DNA of 26,624 bases from a bacterium (GTDB lineage: Bacteria; Bacillota; Bacilli; Lactobacillales; Streptococcaceae). The notes beneath the pieces were generated by a model. The model ran no database searches, was not told where the DNA came from, and worked only from the letters and a program-made list of their open reading frames with translations. Positions 7,849-15,191 of this stretch are shown in pieces. The position numbers and the translations under genes are program-made. The DNA lies in assembly GCA_905221435.1 (NCBI GenBank), contig CAJNDD010000022.1:1-26624 (forward strand), in the 5' to 3' direction. How positions within the stretch are numbered: position 1 is the stretch's first letter; each line of letters begins with the position of its first letter.

Positions 7849-7906
7849 AGTATAATCTCCTAAAATTAAAAAGGATTAAGAAAAAGTTAAAATTTTTCTT
7901 AAATCC
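7849..7906 (-). promoter_or_regulatory. pavB promoter region with overlapping inverted/direct repeats
   Basis: Minus-strand -10 TATACT (7849-7854) has no good -35 at 17 bp (7872-7877), which suggests an activator. An inverted repeat, GGATTAAGAAAAA (7873-7885) with TTTTTCTTAAATCC (7893-7906), covers the -35 region. Read on the minus strand the same DNA contains three TTAA-type motifs spaced 12 bp (TTTAAG, TTTAAC, CTTAAT), the kind of direct repeat bound by OmpR-type regulators such as SaeR. It could equally be an AT-rich terminator for the upstream potassium genes, since T-runs follow it. Confidence 0.5.
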
Positions 7907-7966
7907 CTCTTATAAAATACTTATATTGACTCGTTAATTATTGGGATAGAGAGTACCCTTCCTCTC

Positions 7967-8632
7967 CTACTCACTCAGTTCAGCTAGGGTGTCCAGATGT
8001 TGGTTATTAATGACGGCCATGATGTAGGCATCTGCCTGCAAAAGGTCATTGGGTCCGAATTGGACATCCAGAGGAGCATTTTCGTAGGCACGAAAACCAA
8101 GTACGTTGAGGTTGTATCGCCCACGCAAATCCAACTGACTGAGGCTTTTACCTACCCATGATTGGGGGATTTTCATCTCGACAATCGATACATTCTTGTC
8201 CAGCTGAAAGACGTCTACGCTGTTATGAAAGAGGATGGTCTGCGCCAATGAGCGCCCCATTTCAAACTCTGGTGAGATGACTGCGTCTGCGCCAATTTTT
8301 TCTAGAACCTTTTTAGCTGTATGACTTTTGACCTTGGCAATAACAGTCGGCACTCCTAGACTCTTGCAGTGCATAACCGCGAGAACACTGGACTCCAGAT
8401 TTTCACCCGTTGCGACGACTACGGTATCACAGGTGTCAATCCCCGCTGATAGAAGGAGTTCTTCATCCGTAATATCGCCCACTACCCCACGAGTTAGCAC
8501 AGGTTCAAATTGATTAATGCGTTCCTCGTGGTCATCAATAGCAATGATATTCATATGATGCTTGGCAAGAGCGGCCAAAACACTGCTCCCAAAAATTCCC
8601 AAGCCTAAAATTCCAATTGTTCGATCTGACAT
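7967..8632 (-). CDS. cabP: TrkA/KtrA-type regulatory subunit of K+ uptake (CabP-like, c-di-AMP binding)
   Basis: A 221-residue cytoplasmic protein with an RCK_N Rossmann domain (GILGLGIFGSSVLAAL nucleotide loop; acidic IDDHEE after beta-2) and an RCK_C domain (about 140-220). It gates the TrkH channel subunit encoded just upstream. In pneumococcus the homologue CabP binds c-di-AMP through this type of protein, which disrupts its interaction with TrkH and lowers potassium uptake. I place the start at the second Met (MSDRTIG), which has AAGGA seven bases upstream; an upstream Met at 8653 would overlap the trkH stop and has no ribosome site. The gap to trkH is 13 bp. Confidence 0.9.
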   Translation of the reverse strand: MSDRTIGILGLGIFGSSVLAALAKHHMNIIAIDDHEERINQFEPVLTRGVVGDITDEELLLSAGIDTCDTVVVATGENLESSVLAVMHCKSLGVPTVIAKVKSHTAKKVLEKIGADAVISPEFEMGRSLAQTILFHNSVDVFQLDKNVSIVEMKIPQSWVGKSLSQLDLRGRYNLNVLGFRAYENAPLDVQFGPNDLLQADAYIMAVINNQHLDTLAELSE

Positions 8633-8645
8633 CGTTTTTCCTTTC

Positions 8646-10025
8646 TTATCCAATGGTGATATCTGCTTTCATATAGTGAATCAAATCTTTCTTATCTGGC
8701 TGATATTCTGCTACACTGACCAGTAGTGTCAAGGGGCCAATACGGCCAATAAACATCAGCAACATAACGATACTGAGGGCTAACTTACCTAACTCCGGCG
8801 TTAAATTTGCCGTCACCCCAACTGTCGCAAGGGCTGAAATGGTCTCAAACATGAGGTAGATGAAGCGTGGATTTCCCTCTGCTGTTATCCCTAGTAGGAT
8901 CAAGCCCAGCAAGAATGTTAGCAAGAAGATAATAAAGACACTGAAAGATTTTTGCACAGTTCGGGGTTCAATGGTCCTCCGAGCCACATTGGCATGAGGC
9001 AAGCCCAATAGTTCGCTACGGGCAAAGACCAATAAGACAAAGAAGGTCGTAATCTTGAGCCCCCCTGCTGTCCCTCCAGGCGCCCCGCCTAGAAACATCT
9101 GCAAGATGTAAATCAGTAAGGTAACTGGTCGAGCCTGGGTGTAGTCAATTGAAGCAAAGCCAGCCGTTCTCATGCTGACGGTCTGGAAGAAACTAACCAG
9201 CAGTTTCTCTGGAGCGCTGAGATTTCCAATCGTTCCAGGATTATTCCACTCAATTAAGAGAGTCGATACTGTTCCAAAGAGCAGAATTCCCAACGTTAAA
9301 AAGAGAACCAACTTGGTATGGAAACGCAGACGTCGTTTTTTCTTTTTCCCAATCTGGGTCGCTAGGTCAAACCAGACCATAAATCCTAGCCCACCCGTGA
9401 TAATCAAACCTGCAATCACTAGATTGATCAAGGGATCCGTTTGAAAGGCTAGCAAACTCGTACTTCCAAAATTATCAAATCCAGCATTGCAGAAGGCTGA
9501 AATAGCCAAAAAGATAGAGGTTAAAATCCCTCGCCCCCAGCCAAATTCAGGAATAAAGCGGAAACTCAAGAGAAAGGCACCGAGCCCTTCCACCAGAAAA
9601 GTCGTCAGAAAGATCGAGCGGATAAAGTCCTTTAGAGACTGAGTTTCCCCATAGCTAAAACTTTCTTGAATGGTCTCACGACCACGAAGACTGAGCTTTT
9701 GCTTGCCTTGGATATAAAAGATTCCAATAAAAGTCATGAGCCCCAAACCACCGATCTGGATCAAGATCATGCAGATCAACTGACCCCAGATATTGTAAGT
9801 AGAGGCCACCGGCTGGGTGAAGAGTCCTGTCACACAGACCATGGACACCGTCGTAAAGAGATGGTCAAAGTAGGTCGCTTGTGATGTTGCTGCTTGCACA
9901 AAGGGAAGGCTTAAAAGGAGTGAACCCAGGAGGATAACCAGAGCAAAACTTAAAAAGATGCGACGGGCTGGCGATAAACGTCCCAGTGTCGTCCTGATTT
10001 TTTCCAAAAAAGATTTGAATAACAT
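8646..10025 (-). CDS. trkH: TrkH/KtrB-family potassium uptake channel subunit
   Basis: A 459-residue multipass membrane protein of the TrkH/KtrB superfamily (PF02386). Four pore-loop segments are recognisable by their filter glycines: TVSMVCVTGLF, SAFCNAGFDNFG, VSMRTAGFASI and ALATVGVTANL. A basic stretch (GKKKKRRLRFHTK) lies in a cytoplasmic loop. It forms the K+ pathway gated by the TrkA-type subunit encoded next. The ribosome site before the chosen start is poor, but no better Met is available, and it starts 33 bp after the nucleoside phosphorylase stop, so it probably belongs to the same transcript. Confidence 0.93.
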   Translation of the reverse strand: MLFKSFLEKIRTTLGRLSPARRIFLSFALVILLGSLLLSLPFVQAATSQATYFDHLFTTVSMVCVTGLFTQPVASTYNIWGQLICMILIQIGGLGLMTFIGIFYIQGKQKLSLRGRETIQESFSYGETQSLKDFIRSIFLTTFLVEGLGAFLLSFRFIPEFGWGRGILTSIFLAISAFCNAGFDNFGSTSLLAFQTDPLINLVIAGLIITGGLGFMVWFDLATQIGKKKKRRLRFHTKLVLFLTLGILLFGTVSTLLIEWNNPGTIGNLSAPEKLLVSFFQTVSMRTAGFASIDYTQARPVTLLIYILQMFLGGAPGGTAGGLKITTFFVLLVFARSELLGLPHANVARRTIEPRTVQKSFSVFIIFLLTFLLGLILLGITAEGNPRFIYLMFETISALATVGVTANLTPELGKLALSIVMLLMFIGRIGPLTLLVSVAEYQPDKKDLIHYMKADITIG

Positions 10026-10058
10026 AACTACATTCTACCATAAAAACAGTAAGAGTAC

Positions 10059-10823
10059 TCACATGTGGTGCACAATGGCAAGACAGAGTTCGAGGGCCTT
10101 ATCAAAAGCTTCTGAGCCCCAATCACGACTGTCGTAGTTGTCTAGATCTGCTAAAGAATCTGCGGTAAAGAGCAACTCTCCCCATACAACCCCACGTAGC
10201 TGGGCTACTGCCGCAAGAGCAGAGCACTCCATCTCCACAACAGCACAGCCTTCTTCCTTGCGATAGGCGACCTTTTCAGCCGTCTCTCGGTAAAAACCAT
10301 CTGTCGTCCAGGTCATGACCTCCTCGTAAGGAATGCCTCTTTGTTCCAAGACTTGCTCAATAGCAGAGACAGCCTCAATCTGCATCTCCATATAACGAGA
10401 AGGCGCTACATAGTGGTAGCTGGTCCCCTCATCTCGCAGAGCGCGAACAGGGACGAGAAAGGCATTTTCCTCTTTATCGGCTAGGACGCCACAGGTTCCA
10501 GTGGAAATGATTTGCTCCACACCATAGCCAACCAACCAATCCATAAACTGGGCCGCTGGCGCAGAACCAACGGGCGCTTGGGCCAGACAAATCTCCTCAC
10601 CCTTGTAATTGATAACATATACAGGATAGGTTTTGGTGGCAGAAACGAACTCACCAACACAGTCCGCCCCTACTTCCTGAGCATAGCGGTCAATCTCCTC
10701 CTCCAAAAATGCATAGATGCACTTCTTTGGCAACTTCAAGTTTAGCCCCTCATGTGTTGGCATAAGGACCGCTTGGGGATTATCATCAAACTCTAAAATG
10801 GGAATCGCATGCTTCTGAATCAT
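10059..10823 (-). CDS. Nucleoside phosphorylase (PNP/UDP family)
   Basis: A 254-residue cytosolic enzyme of the PNP_UDP_1 family (PF01048), closest in feel to uridine phosphorylase-like members: phosphate-dependent cleavage of a nucleoside to base and ribose-1-phosphate. Visible motifs are QAPVGSAPAAQFMDWL, STGTCGVL (phosphate loop), DEGTSYHY, and VVEMECSALAAVAQ, where Met-Glu contacts the ribose in this family. The substrate cannot be told from sequence by eye. A strong GAGGAGGTG ribosome site and a consensus promoter precede it; it appears to be the first gene of a unit with trkH and cabP. Confidence 0.88.
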   Translation of the reverse strand: MIQKHAIPILEFDDNPQAVLMPTHEGLNLKLPKKCIYAFLEEEIDRYAQEVGADCVGEFVSATKTYPVYVINYKGEEICLAQAPVGSAPAAQFMDWLVGYGVEQIISTGTCGVLADKEENAFLVPVRALRDEGTSYHYVAPSRYMEMQIEAVSAIEQVLEQRGIPYEEVMTWTTDGFYRETAEKVAYRKEEGCAVVEMECSALAAVAQLRGVVWGELLFTADSLADLDNYDSRDWGSEAFDKALELCLAIVHHM

Positions 10824-10848
10824 AGCCCACCTCCTCTAATTTTGTACT

Positions 10849-10876
10849 ATTGTATCAAAAGCTGACGGAGTGTCAA
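10849..10876 (-). promoter_or_regulatory. Promoter of the phosphorylase-trkH-cabP unit
   Basis: Minus strand -35 TTGACA (10871-10876), 16-bp spacer, -10 TACAAT (10849-10854), 25 bp before the start codon. No c-di-AMP riboswitch fits in the short leader. Confidence 0.8.
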
Positions 10877-10914
10877 GGAGTTCCCTTTACATTTCCTCTA
10901 ATAACAACACAAAG

Positions 10915-10940
10915 TCTCCCTTCTCTTTCGAGAAAGGAGA
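10915..10940 (-). terminator. Probable terminator after the lipoprotein gene
   Basis: Stem TCTCC-TTCTC / GAGAA-GGAGA with one C-A mismatch and a TTTC loop, starting 8 bp past the stop codon. The better T-run (GTTTTTGTTT) is on the plus strand side; on the minus strand only ACTTTGTG follows, so leftward termination may be weak. Confidence 0.5.
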
Positions 10941-10948
10941 GTTTTTGT

Positions 10949-12184
10949 TTATCCTTGTCCGCCAGGGGCTGGACCGCCGCCTTGAGGACCTCCATTTGGT
11001 CCACCGCCTCCAGGCATAGAGTTGACGATTTCCGTTTGTTTTTCACCGTTGAGATAGATATCACCGCCTGTGTAGGTCGCAGTTCCATCAAAGTCAAAAC
11101 CTGTTTGACCAGTCATTTTAATGGTTCCGCCTGTGACCGTGATATTGCCGTTTGAGTCGATTGGGTCTGTGTCTCCTTGACCGACTTCTACTGTCAGGTT
11201 CCCACCGTTCATAGTGAAGAAGATTTCACTCTGTTGGGCATTTTTATTTGCTGCATTGACTCCATCATCTGTCGCATAGACATTGATATCGCCGTCGTTT
11301 ATAGTGATGGATTTTCCTTCTATCCCTTCTGTTGAATTCTTGACGGTATAGGTACCGCTATCAATCACTAGGTTACCAGAAGCGTGAATTCCATCATCTC
11401 CTGCTATGACTGTTATGGTATTGTTAGCCAAATACATATTGCCGACAGTCATATCGTCATCATTATCTACCTTGACACCATCTTCCTTGGCATCGATAGT
11501 CATGGTCGTACCAGTGATGTTGAGTTCATCATTAACATTAAAGGCATCGCCAACTGCTGTGATGTTATAGGTTCCACCCGTGATGTGGAGGGTGTCGTTG
11601 GCCTTGATACCATTGTTCTTCTTGCCATCTACATTGAGAGTTCCTTTCCCGTTGATGGTCAAATCCACCTTAGAAAAGAGAGCTGCGTCTGCTTTTTCGT
11701 CACTGTTAGAGCTTGAGTCAGAGAGACTGTTGGTGGTTCCCTCTGCTAGAGTCAAGTAGACATGGCCAGCTGATGTCGCAGATATCGCTGCATTGGTATT
11801 GGTCATGGTCGCACCTTTTAGGACTAGATGAACATCTGCCGACTTATCTGCCTCGACCTTGATCTGCACTCCGTCAGACTGACCTGAAATCACATAGGTT
11901 CCAGATTTTGTGATGGTCACTGTTGATTTAGAGACTGTCACCCCATCTCCAGAGACGTTTGCAGATGAGCCAGATAGCTCAATTTTAGAAGCTGTGCTTT
12001 CATCATAAGAGGTATCATTGTCCTTCTCTGTAAAATAGGATGATTGGTTTGTCTTTGTTGCAGTTGTTGTTGCACTATTTGTCGTTGCATTGGTATTGGA
12101 TGAAGTTGTTGACTGGGAACATGCTGCCATCAACACCATTGCCGTTAAACTCGTTGCGAGCAGGGTCCATTTTTTTGATTTCAT
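10949..12184 (-). CDS. Carbohydrate-binding beta-helix lipoprotein (Cthe_2159-like)
   Basis: A 411-residue lipoprotein with signal peptide MKSKKWTLLATSLTAMVL and lipobox LMAAC (Cys22). A Ser/Thr/Asn linker of about 30 residues is followed by a right-handed beta-helix-type domain of short turns rich in T, G, N and D (for example NGIKANDTLHITGGTYNITA, EDGVKVDNDDDM, GDDGIHASGN, TDDGVNAANK). It fits the Cthe_2159 family (PF14262), whose founder binds acidic polysaccharides with calcium; the repeated DDG/EDG turns are the likely calcium ligands. The tail is Gly/Pro-rich. The start is set by GAAGGAGAGG before the Met at 12184; an upstream in-frame Met (12244) would bury the signal peptide. Ligand here is unknown. 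Confidence 0.85.
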   Translation of the reverse strand: MKSKKWTLLATSLTAMVLMAACSQSTTSSNTNATTNSATTTATKTNQSSYFTEKDNDTSYDESTASKIELSGSSANVSGDGVTVSKSTVTITKSGTYVISGQSDGVQIKVEADKSADVHLVLKGATMTNTNAAISATSAGHVYLTLAEGTTNSLSDSSSNSDEKADAALFSKVDLTINGKGTLNVDGKKNNGIKANDTLHITGGTYNITAVGDAFNVNDELNITGTTMTIDAKEDGVKVDNDDDMTVGNMYLANNTITVIAGDDGIHASGNLVIDSGTYTVKNSTEGIEGKSITINDGDINVYATDDGVNAANKNAQQSEIFFTMNGGNLTVEVGQGDTDPIDSNGNITVTGGTIKMTGQTGFDFDGTATYTGGDIYLNGEKQTEIVNSMPGGGGPNGGPQGGGPAPGGQG

Positions 12185-12257
12185 ACCTTTTTCCTCTCCT
12201 TCGTATGATATAGCTAGACAGTCTACAGAAGATTCCTGAAACAAAACTAAAACTTTT

Positions 12258-12274
12258 CTGAAAGTTTCCTTAAA
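12258..12274 (-). promoter_or_regulatory. Possible CiaR-like direct repeat upstream of the lipoprotein gene
   Basis: Minus strand TTTAAG-N5-TTTCAG resembles the pneumococcal CiaR box TTTAAG-N5-TTTAAG (one mismatch in the second half). No clear -10 follows at the expected distance (TAGTTT is the best), so this is tentative. The rest of the 12185-12443 gap is AT-rich with no gene visible. Confidence 0.25.
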
Positions 12275-12443
12275 TTTAGTTTGGATTAGATTTCGCCTAG
12301 TAATTTTTTAGAAAGGACTGCTAGAAACAATTTTTGAACGCTAAAATACCTTTAATAGATTTTTTAAACCAAGATTCCCCAGTGCGATGTTTCCTTGACT
12401 AAAAAAGCCAAAAAGAAGAAAAATTTATAAGAATTAAGCTCGT

Positions 12444-12471
12444 AAAAAGAACAGCCTCGGCTGTTCTTTTT
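12444..12471 (-). terminator. Terminator overlapping the acetyltransferase stop codon
   Basis: Perfect AAAAAGAACAGCC (12444-12456) / GGCTGTTCTTTTT (12459-12471) hairpin. Its outer arm includes part of the stop codon at 12470-12472. A and T runs at the foot make it work in both directions. Confidence 0.85.
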
Positions 12472-13033
12472 AGTTTTCTTTTACTGGGATTTCCTTGATA
12501 ACACGCGCAGGATTGCCAGCTAGGACAACATTGTCGCCAAAGGACTTGGTAATCACGGCCCCTGCTCCTGCAACGACATTATTTCCCAGTGTCACTCCGG
12601 GAAGGACAATGACGCCACCTCCAGCCCAGAAATTATCTCCGATGGTGATGGGCTTGCCGTATTCGACCCCTGAATTGCGTTCATGCGGATCCAGTGGATG
12701 GAGTGGGGTTAAAAATTGACAGTTGGGGCCAAGCATAGCGTTGTCCCCGATGCGAATCGGACAAACATCCAGCATGGTCAAATTCCAATTAGAATAAAAA
12801 TTTTCCCCTAGATGGATATTGACTCCATAATCGACCACCAAGCGTGGATTGATATAAAGATTTTGCCCAGTTGAGCCAAACCAAGTCTTGATGATTTCGG
12901 ATCCCTTCAAGGGATCTTCTTCCTTATTAAAGGCAGCCTGTTTTTGGCGAGAAGCCTGCGCCAAGGCTCGTAATTCGGGGTCAAACGGATGATAGGGCTC
13001 TCCTGCTATCATTTTCTGGTATTCACTGGTCAT
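12470..13033 (-). CDS. maa: Maltose/galactoside-type sugar O-acetyltransferase
   Basis: A 187-residue acetyl-CoA-dependent acetyltransferase with an N-terminal Mac domain (EYQKMIAGEPYHPFDPEL) followed by left-handed beta-helix hexapeptide repeats (for example IRIGDNAMLGPNCQ, ITIGDNFWAGGGVIVLPGVTLG). The catalytic His lies in LTPLHPLDP. Length is normal for LacA/Maa proteins. The physiological acceptor is not known in most bacteria; detoxification of unmetabolised sugars is the usual suggestion. The first Met is preferred because GTGAGGT lies 7 bp upstream, while the in-frame Met eight residues in has none. It is divergent from the rhodanese operon. Confidence 0.88.
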   Translation of the reverse strand: MTSEYQKMIAGEPYHPFDPELRALAQASRQKQAAFNKEEDPLKGSEIIKTWFGSTGQNLYINPRLVVDYGVNIHLGENFYSNWNLTMLDVCPIRIGDNAMLGPNCQFLTPLHPLDPHERNSGVEYGKPITIGDNFWAGGGVIVLPGVTLGNNVVAGAGAVITKSFGDNVVLAGNPARVIKEIPVKEN

Positions 13034-13061
13034 CTTAATACCTCACACTTACTTTGGACCC

Positions 13062-13090
13062 ATCATATCAAAAAGCCTTTGAAAGGTCAA
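13062..13090 (-). promoter_or_regulatory. Acetyltransferase promoter
   Basis: Minus strand -35 TTGACC (13085-13090), 17-bp spacer, -10 TATGAT (13062-13067), about 30 bp before the start codon. Confidence 0.75.
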
Positions 13091-13148
13091 GAATGGCCTG
13101 CTTTCTAGACTCTCGAAATCGATCCCCTCCCAAGTCAAAACAACTTGC

Positions 13149-13198
13149 TTGACAAAAGCTTGACTTCATGATTTAATATACCCCCATAAGGGTATATT
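13149..13198 (+). promoter_or_regulatory. Promoter with CsoR/CstR-type operator for the sulfur operon
   Basis: The -35 is TTGACA (13149-13154), then a 17-bp spacer and -10 TTTAAT (13172-13177). A perfect 9-bp inverted repeat, AATATACCC (13175-13183) and GGGTATATT (13190-13198), separated by CCATAA, overlaps the -10 and start site. G/C-run palindromes of the form ATACCC...GGGTAT are the known operators of CsoR-family repressors, including the persulfide sensor CstR, which controls CoA-persulfide reductase and rhodanese genes in other Firmicutes. Placement is ideal for repression. The repressor gene is not in this window. Confidence 0.8.
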
Positions 13199-13209
13199 TG
13201 GAGGTGCCT

Positions 13210-13515
13210 ATGTTTCACTTATTTACAAAAATTGACAGTATTTCTACCAGCGAGTTAGAAGCTAAACTCAGAGAACCAATTCAGCTACTAGATGTTCGGA
13301 CGCCTATGGAATTCCGTAGAGGTCATATCAAAAATGCAAAAAATGTTCCTTTAACGGAAATCGGTTCTTACACACCTGCAACAAAAGAAACACTTTATGT
13401 CATTTGTCATTCTGGTGTACGAAGCAAACTAGCTGCGAAGAAGCTAAAGAAAAAAGGTTACGATGTCGTCAATGTTCGAGGCGGTATGAGCGCTTGGACA
13501 GGTAAGGTCATCTAA
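13210..13515 (+). CDS. Single-domain rhodanese (sulfurtransferase)
   Basis: A 101-residue cytosolic rhodanese domain (PF00581). Landmarks are the LLDVRTPMEFRRGHI segment and the active-site loop ICHSGVRS with Cys66, which would carry the persulfide. Such proteins move sulfane sulfur from donors to thiol acceptors. The ATG at 13210 is chosen because GGAGG ends 5 bp before it; an in-frame TTG at 13198 would place that ribosome site inside the gene. First gene of a three-gene operon; 20 bp separate it from the reductase gene. Lys-rich C-terminal half (KLAAKKLKKKGYD). Confidence 0.9.
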   Translation: MFHLFTKIDSISTSELEAKLREPIQLLDVRTPMEFRRGHIKNAKNVPLTEIGSYTPATKETLYVICHSGVRSKLAAKKLKKKGYDVVNVRGGMSAWTGKVI

Positions 13516-13535
13516 AAGCATAAAGGAGAAAGTCA

Positions 13536-15191
13536 ATGAAAGTTATCATTGTTGGAGGAGTTGCAGGTGGTATGTCAGCAGCAACCCGCCTCAGACGCCT
13601 CATGGAAGACGCTGAGATCATTATTTTTGAGAAAGGTCCCTTTGTTTCCTTTGCAAACTGCGGACTTCCTTACTATGTTTCAGGAGAAATTGCAAACCGT
13701 GATAGTTTATTGGTCCAAACTCCTGAAAGTCTCAAAGCACGCTTTAATCTGGATGTGCGACCATTTCACGAGGTCATCCAGATTTCGCCAGAAAAGCACA
13801 CTGTGACCGTACACCATGATGGACAGGAATTCACAGAAAGCTACGACAAGTTGATCCTCTCCCCAGGAGCTAAACCATTTGTTCCTACCATTGAAGGCTT
13901 GGCAGAAGCTAAGAATGCCTACACGCTCCGCAATGTTCCCGATCTCGATGAAATTATGGCGGCCTTGGACAATCATCCAAAAGAAGCTGTCGTTATCGGT
14001 GCAGGCTTTATCGGACTTGAAATGGCTGAAAACCTGGCGAAACGTGGATTGCAAGTTACCATCGTTGAGAAAGCACCCCATGTCTTGCCACCATTAGATC
14101 AAGAAATGGCAGCCTTTGTCCAAGCAGAATTGGTTAAAAACGGCGTTCGCGTTATCACTTCTCAGTCTGCGACTCGATTTGAAGACCAAGGAAAAATCAT
14201 CGTTCTCGAAAACGGTCAAAAGATTGCTTCTGACCTCACCATCCTTTCTGTCGGTGTTGAACCTGAAAATGGATTGGCTCAGGCAGCTGGGATTGAACTG
14301 GGATTACGTGGCGGTATCTTGGTCGACGAACACTACGAAACCAATCAAAAAGATATTTTTGCAGTTGGGGACGCTATCGTTGTCAAGCAAGAGATTACGG
14401 GCCAAGATGCTCTCATCTCTCTCGCTTCTCCTGCCAATCGTCAGGGACGCCAAGTCGCGGACGTCATCGCAGAACTCGGTCGTACAAACAAGGGCAGTAT
14501 CGGCACTGCAATCGTTCGTGCCTTTGATATGACAGCTGCTTCGACTGGTCTCAGCGAGCGTATCCTTAGCATGAATCAACTTCCTTACAAGGCGCTTCAT
14601 GTCAGCGGTAAAGACCACGCTGGTTATTATCCAGGCGCTACTGATATGACCTTGAAGCTCCTCTTTGACCCAACCACTGGAAAAATCTACGGTGCCCAAG
14701 GAGTCGGGAAGAAAGGTGTTGACAAGCGAATCGATATCCTGGCAACTGCTATCAAGGGAAATCTCACCGTCTTTGACTTGCCAGAATTGGAATTCACCTA
14801 TGCGCCACCATTTGGCTCTGCCAAGGATCCCGTCAATATGCTGGGCTACGCAGCCTTGAACCTTATCGAAGGTCTCAGCGACAATATTCAATGGTACCAG
14901 CTCGAAGAGGAACTTGCCTCCGGCAAGAAATTCCTAGATGTACGGACAAGTGGCGAATTCCAGAGTGGTCGACTCAAAGTCGACACCATCCACATTCCCC
15001 TAAACGAACTACGGGAACGCTTGGACGAACTGGACAAGAACCAAGCCTACATCGTTAGCTGCCACAGTGGTTTGCGCAGCTATATCGCAGAGCGTATCCT
15101 CAAACAAGCAGGATTTACCGTCCAAAACCTTGACGGCGCTTATTCCCTATACAAAATGGCTAACCCAGAAGGAGTAGAATATGGTAACTAA
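13536..15191 (+). CDS. cdr: CoA-disulfide/CoA-persulfide reductase with C-terminal rhodanese domain
   Basis: A 551-residue FAD/NAD(P)H flavoprotein of the CoADR-rhodanese (CoAPR) type. The N-terminal FAD loop is IVGGVAGGMSAATRL, and the single redox Cys42 lies in SFANCGLPYYVSGE. A second Rossmann loop (VVIGAGFIGLEMAENL, NAD(P)H) and the FAD motif DIFAVGDAI follow. A dimerisation domain (about 320-445) contains GYYPGATDMTLKL. A rhodanese domain (about 455-551) has loop VSCHSGLRS with Cys509. Family members reduce CoA disulfide, CoA persulfide or polysulfides, releasing sulfide and CoA. The start has AAAGGAGA upstream. The last 11 bases overlap the next gene. Known relatives are controlled by CstR, which fits the operator upstream. 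Confidence 0.92.
   Translation: MKVIIVGGVAGGMSAATRLRRLMEDAEIIIFEKGPFVSFANCGLPYYVSGEIANRDSLLVQTPESLKARFNLDVRPFHEVIQISPEKHTVTVHHDGQEFTESYDKLILSPGAKPFVPTIEGLAEAKNAYTLRNVPDLDEIMAALDNHPKEAVVIGAGFIGLEMAENLAKRGLQVTIVEKAPHVLPPLDQEMAAFVQAELVKNGVRVITSQSATRFEDQGKIIVLENGQKIASDLTILSVGVEPENGLAQAAGIELGLRGGILVDEHYETNQKDIFAVGDAIVVKQEITGQDALISLASPANRQGRQVADVIAELGRTNKGSIGTAIVRAFDMTAASTGLSERILSMNQLPYKALHVSGKDHAGYYPGATDMTLKLLFDPTTGKIYGAQGVGKKGVDKRIDILATAIKGNLTVFDLPELEFTYAPPFGSAKDPVNMLGYAALNLIEGLSDNIQWYQLEEELASGKKFLDVRTSGEFQSGRLKVDTIHIPLNELRERLDELDKNQAYIVSCHSGLRSYIAERILKQAGFTVQNLDGAYSLYKMANPEGVEYGN

Noticed and set aside
8633..8653. Upstream Met for the TrkA-type subunit
   Set aside because: It overlaps the trkH stop, has no ribosome site, and puts extra residues before the conserved Rossmann start.
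12185..12244. Longer start for the lipoprotein
   Set aside because: It would add 20 residues in front of a clear signal peptide and lipobox; GAAGGAG precedes the internal Met.
13198..13209. TTG start giving a four-residue longer first rhodanese
   Set aside because: It would place the GGAGG ribosome site inside the gene and start within the operator arm; the ATG at 13210 fits better.
13707..14891. Leftward open frames within the CoA reductase gene
   Set aside because: They are antisense to strongly conserved FAD and NAD-binding motifs and have no start signals.
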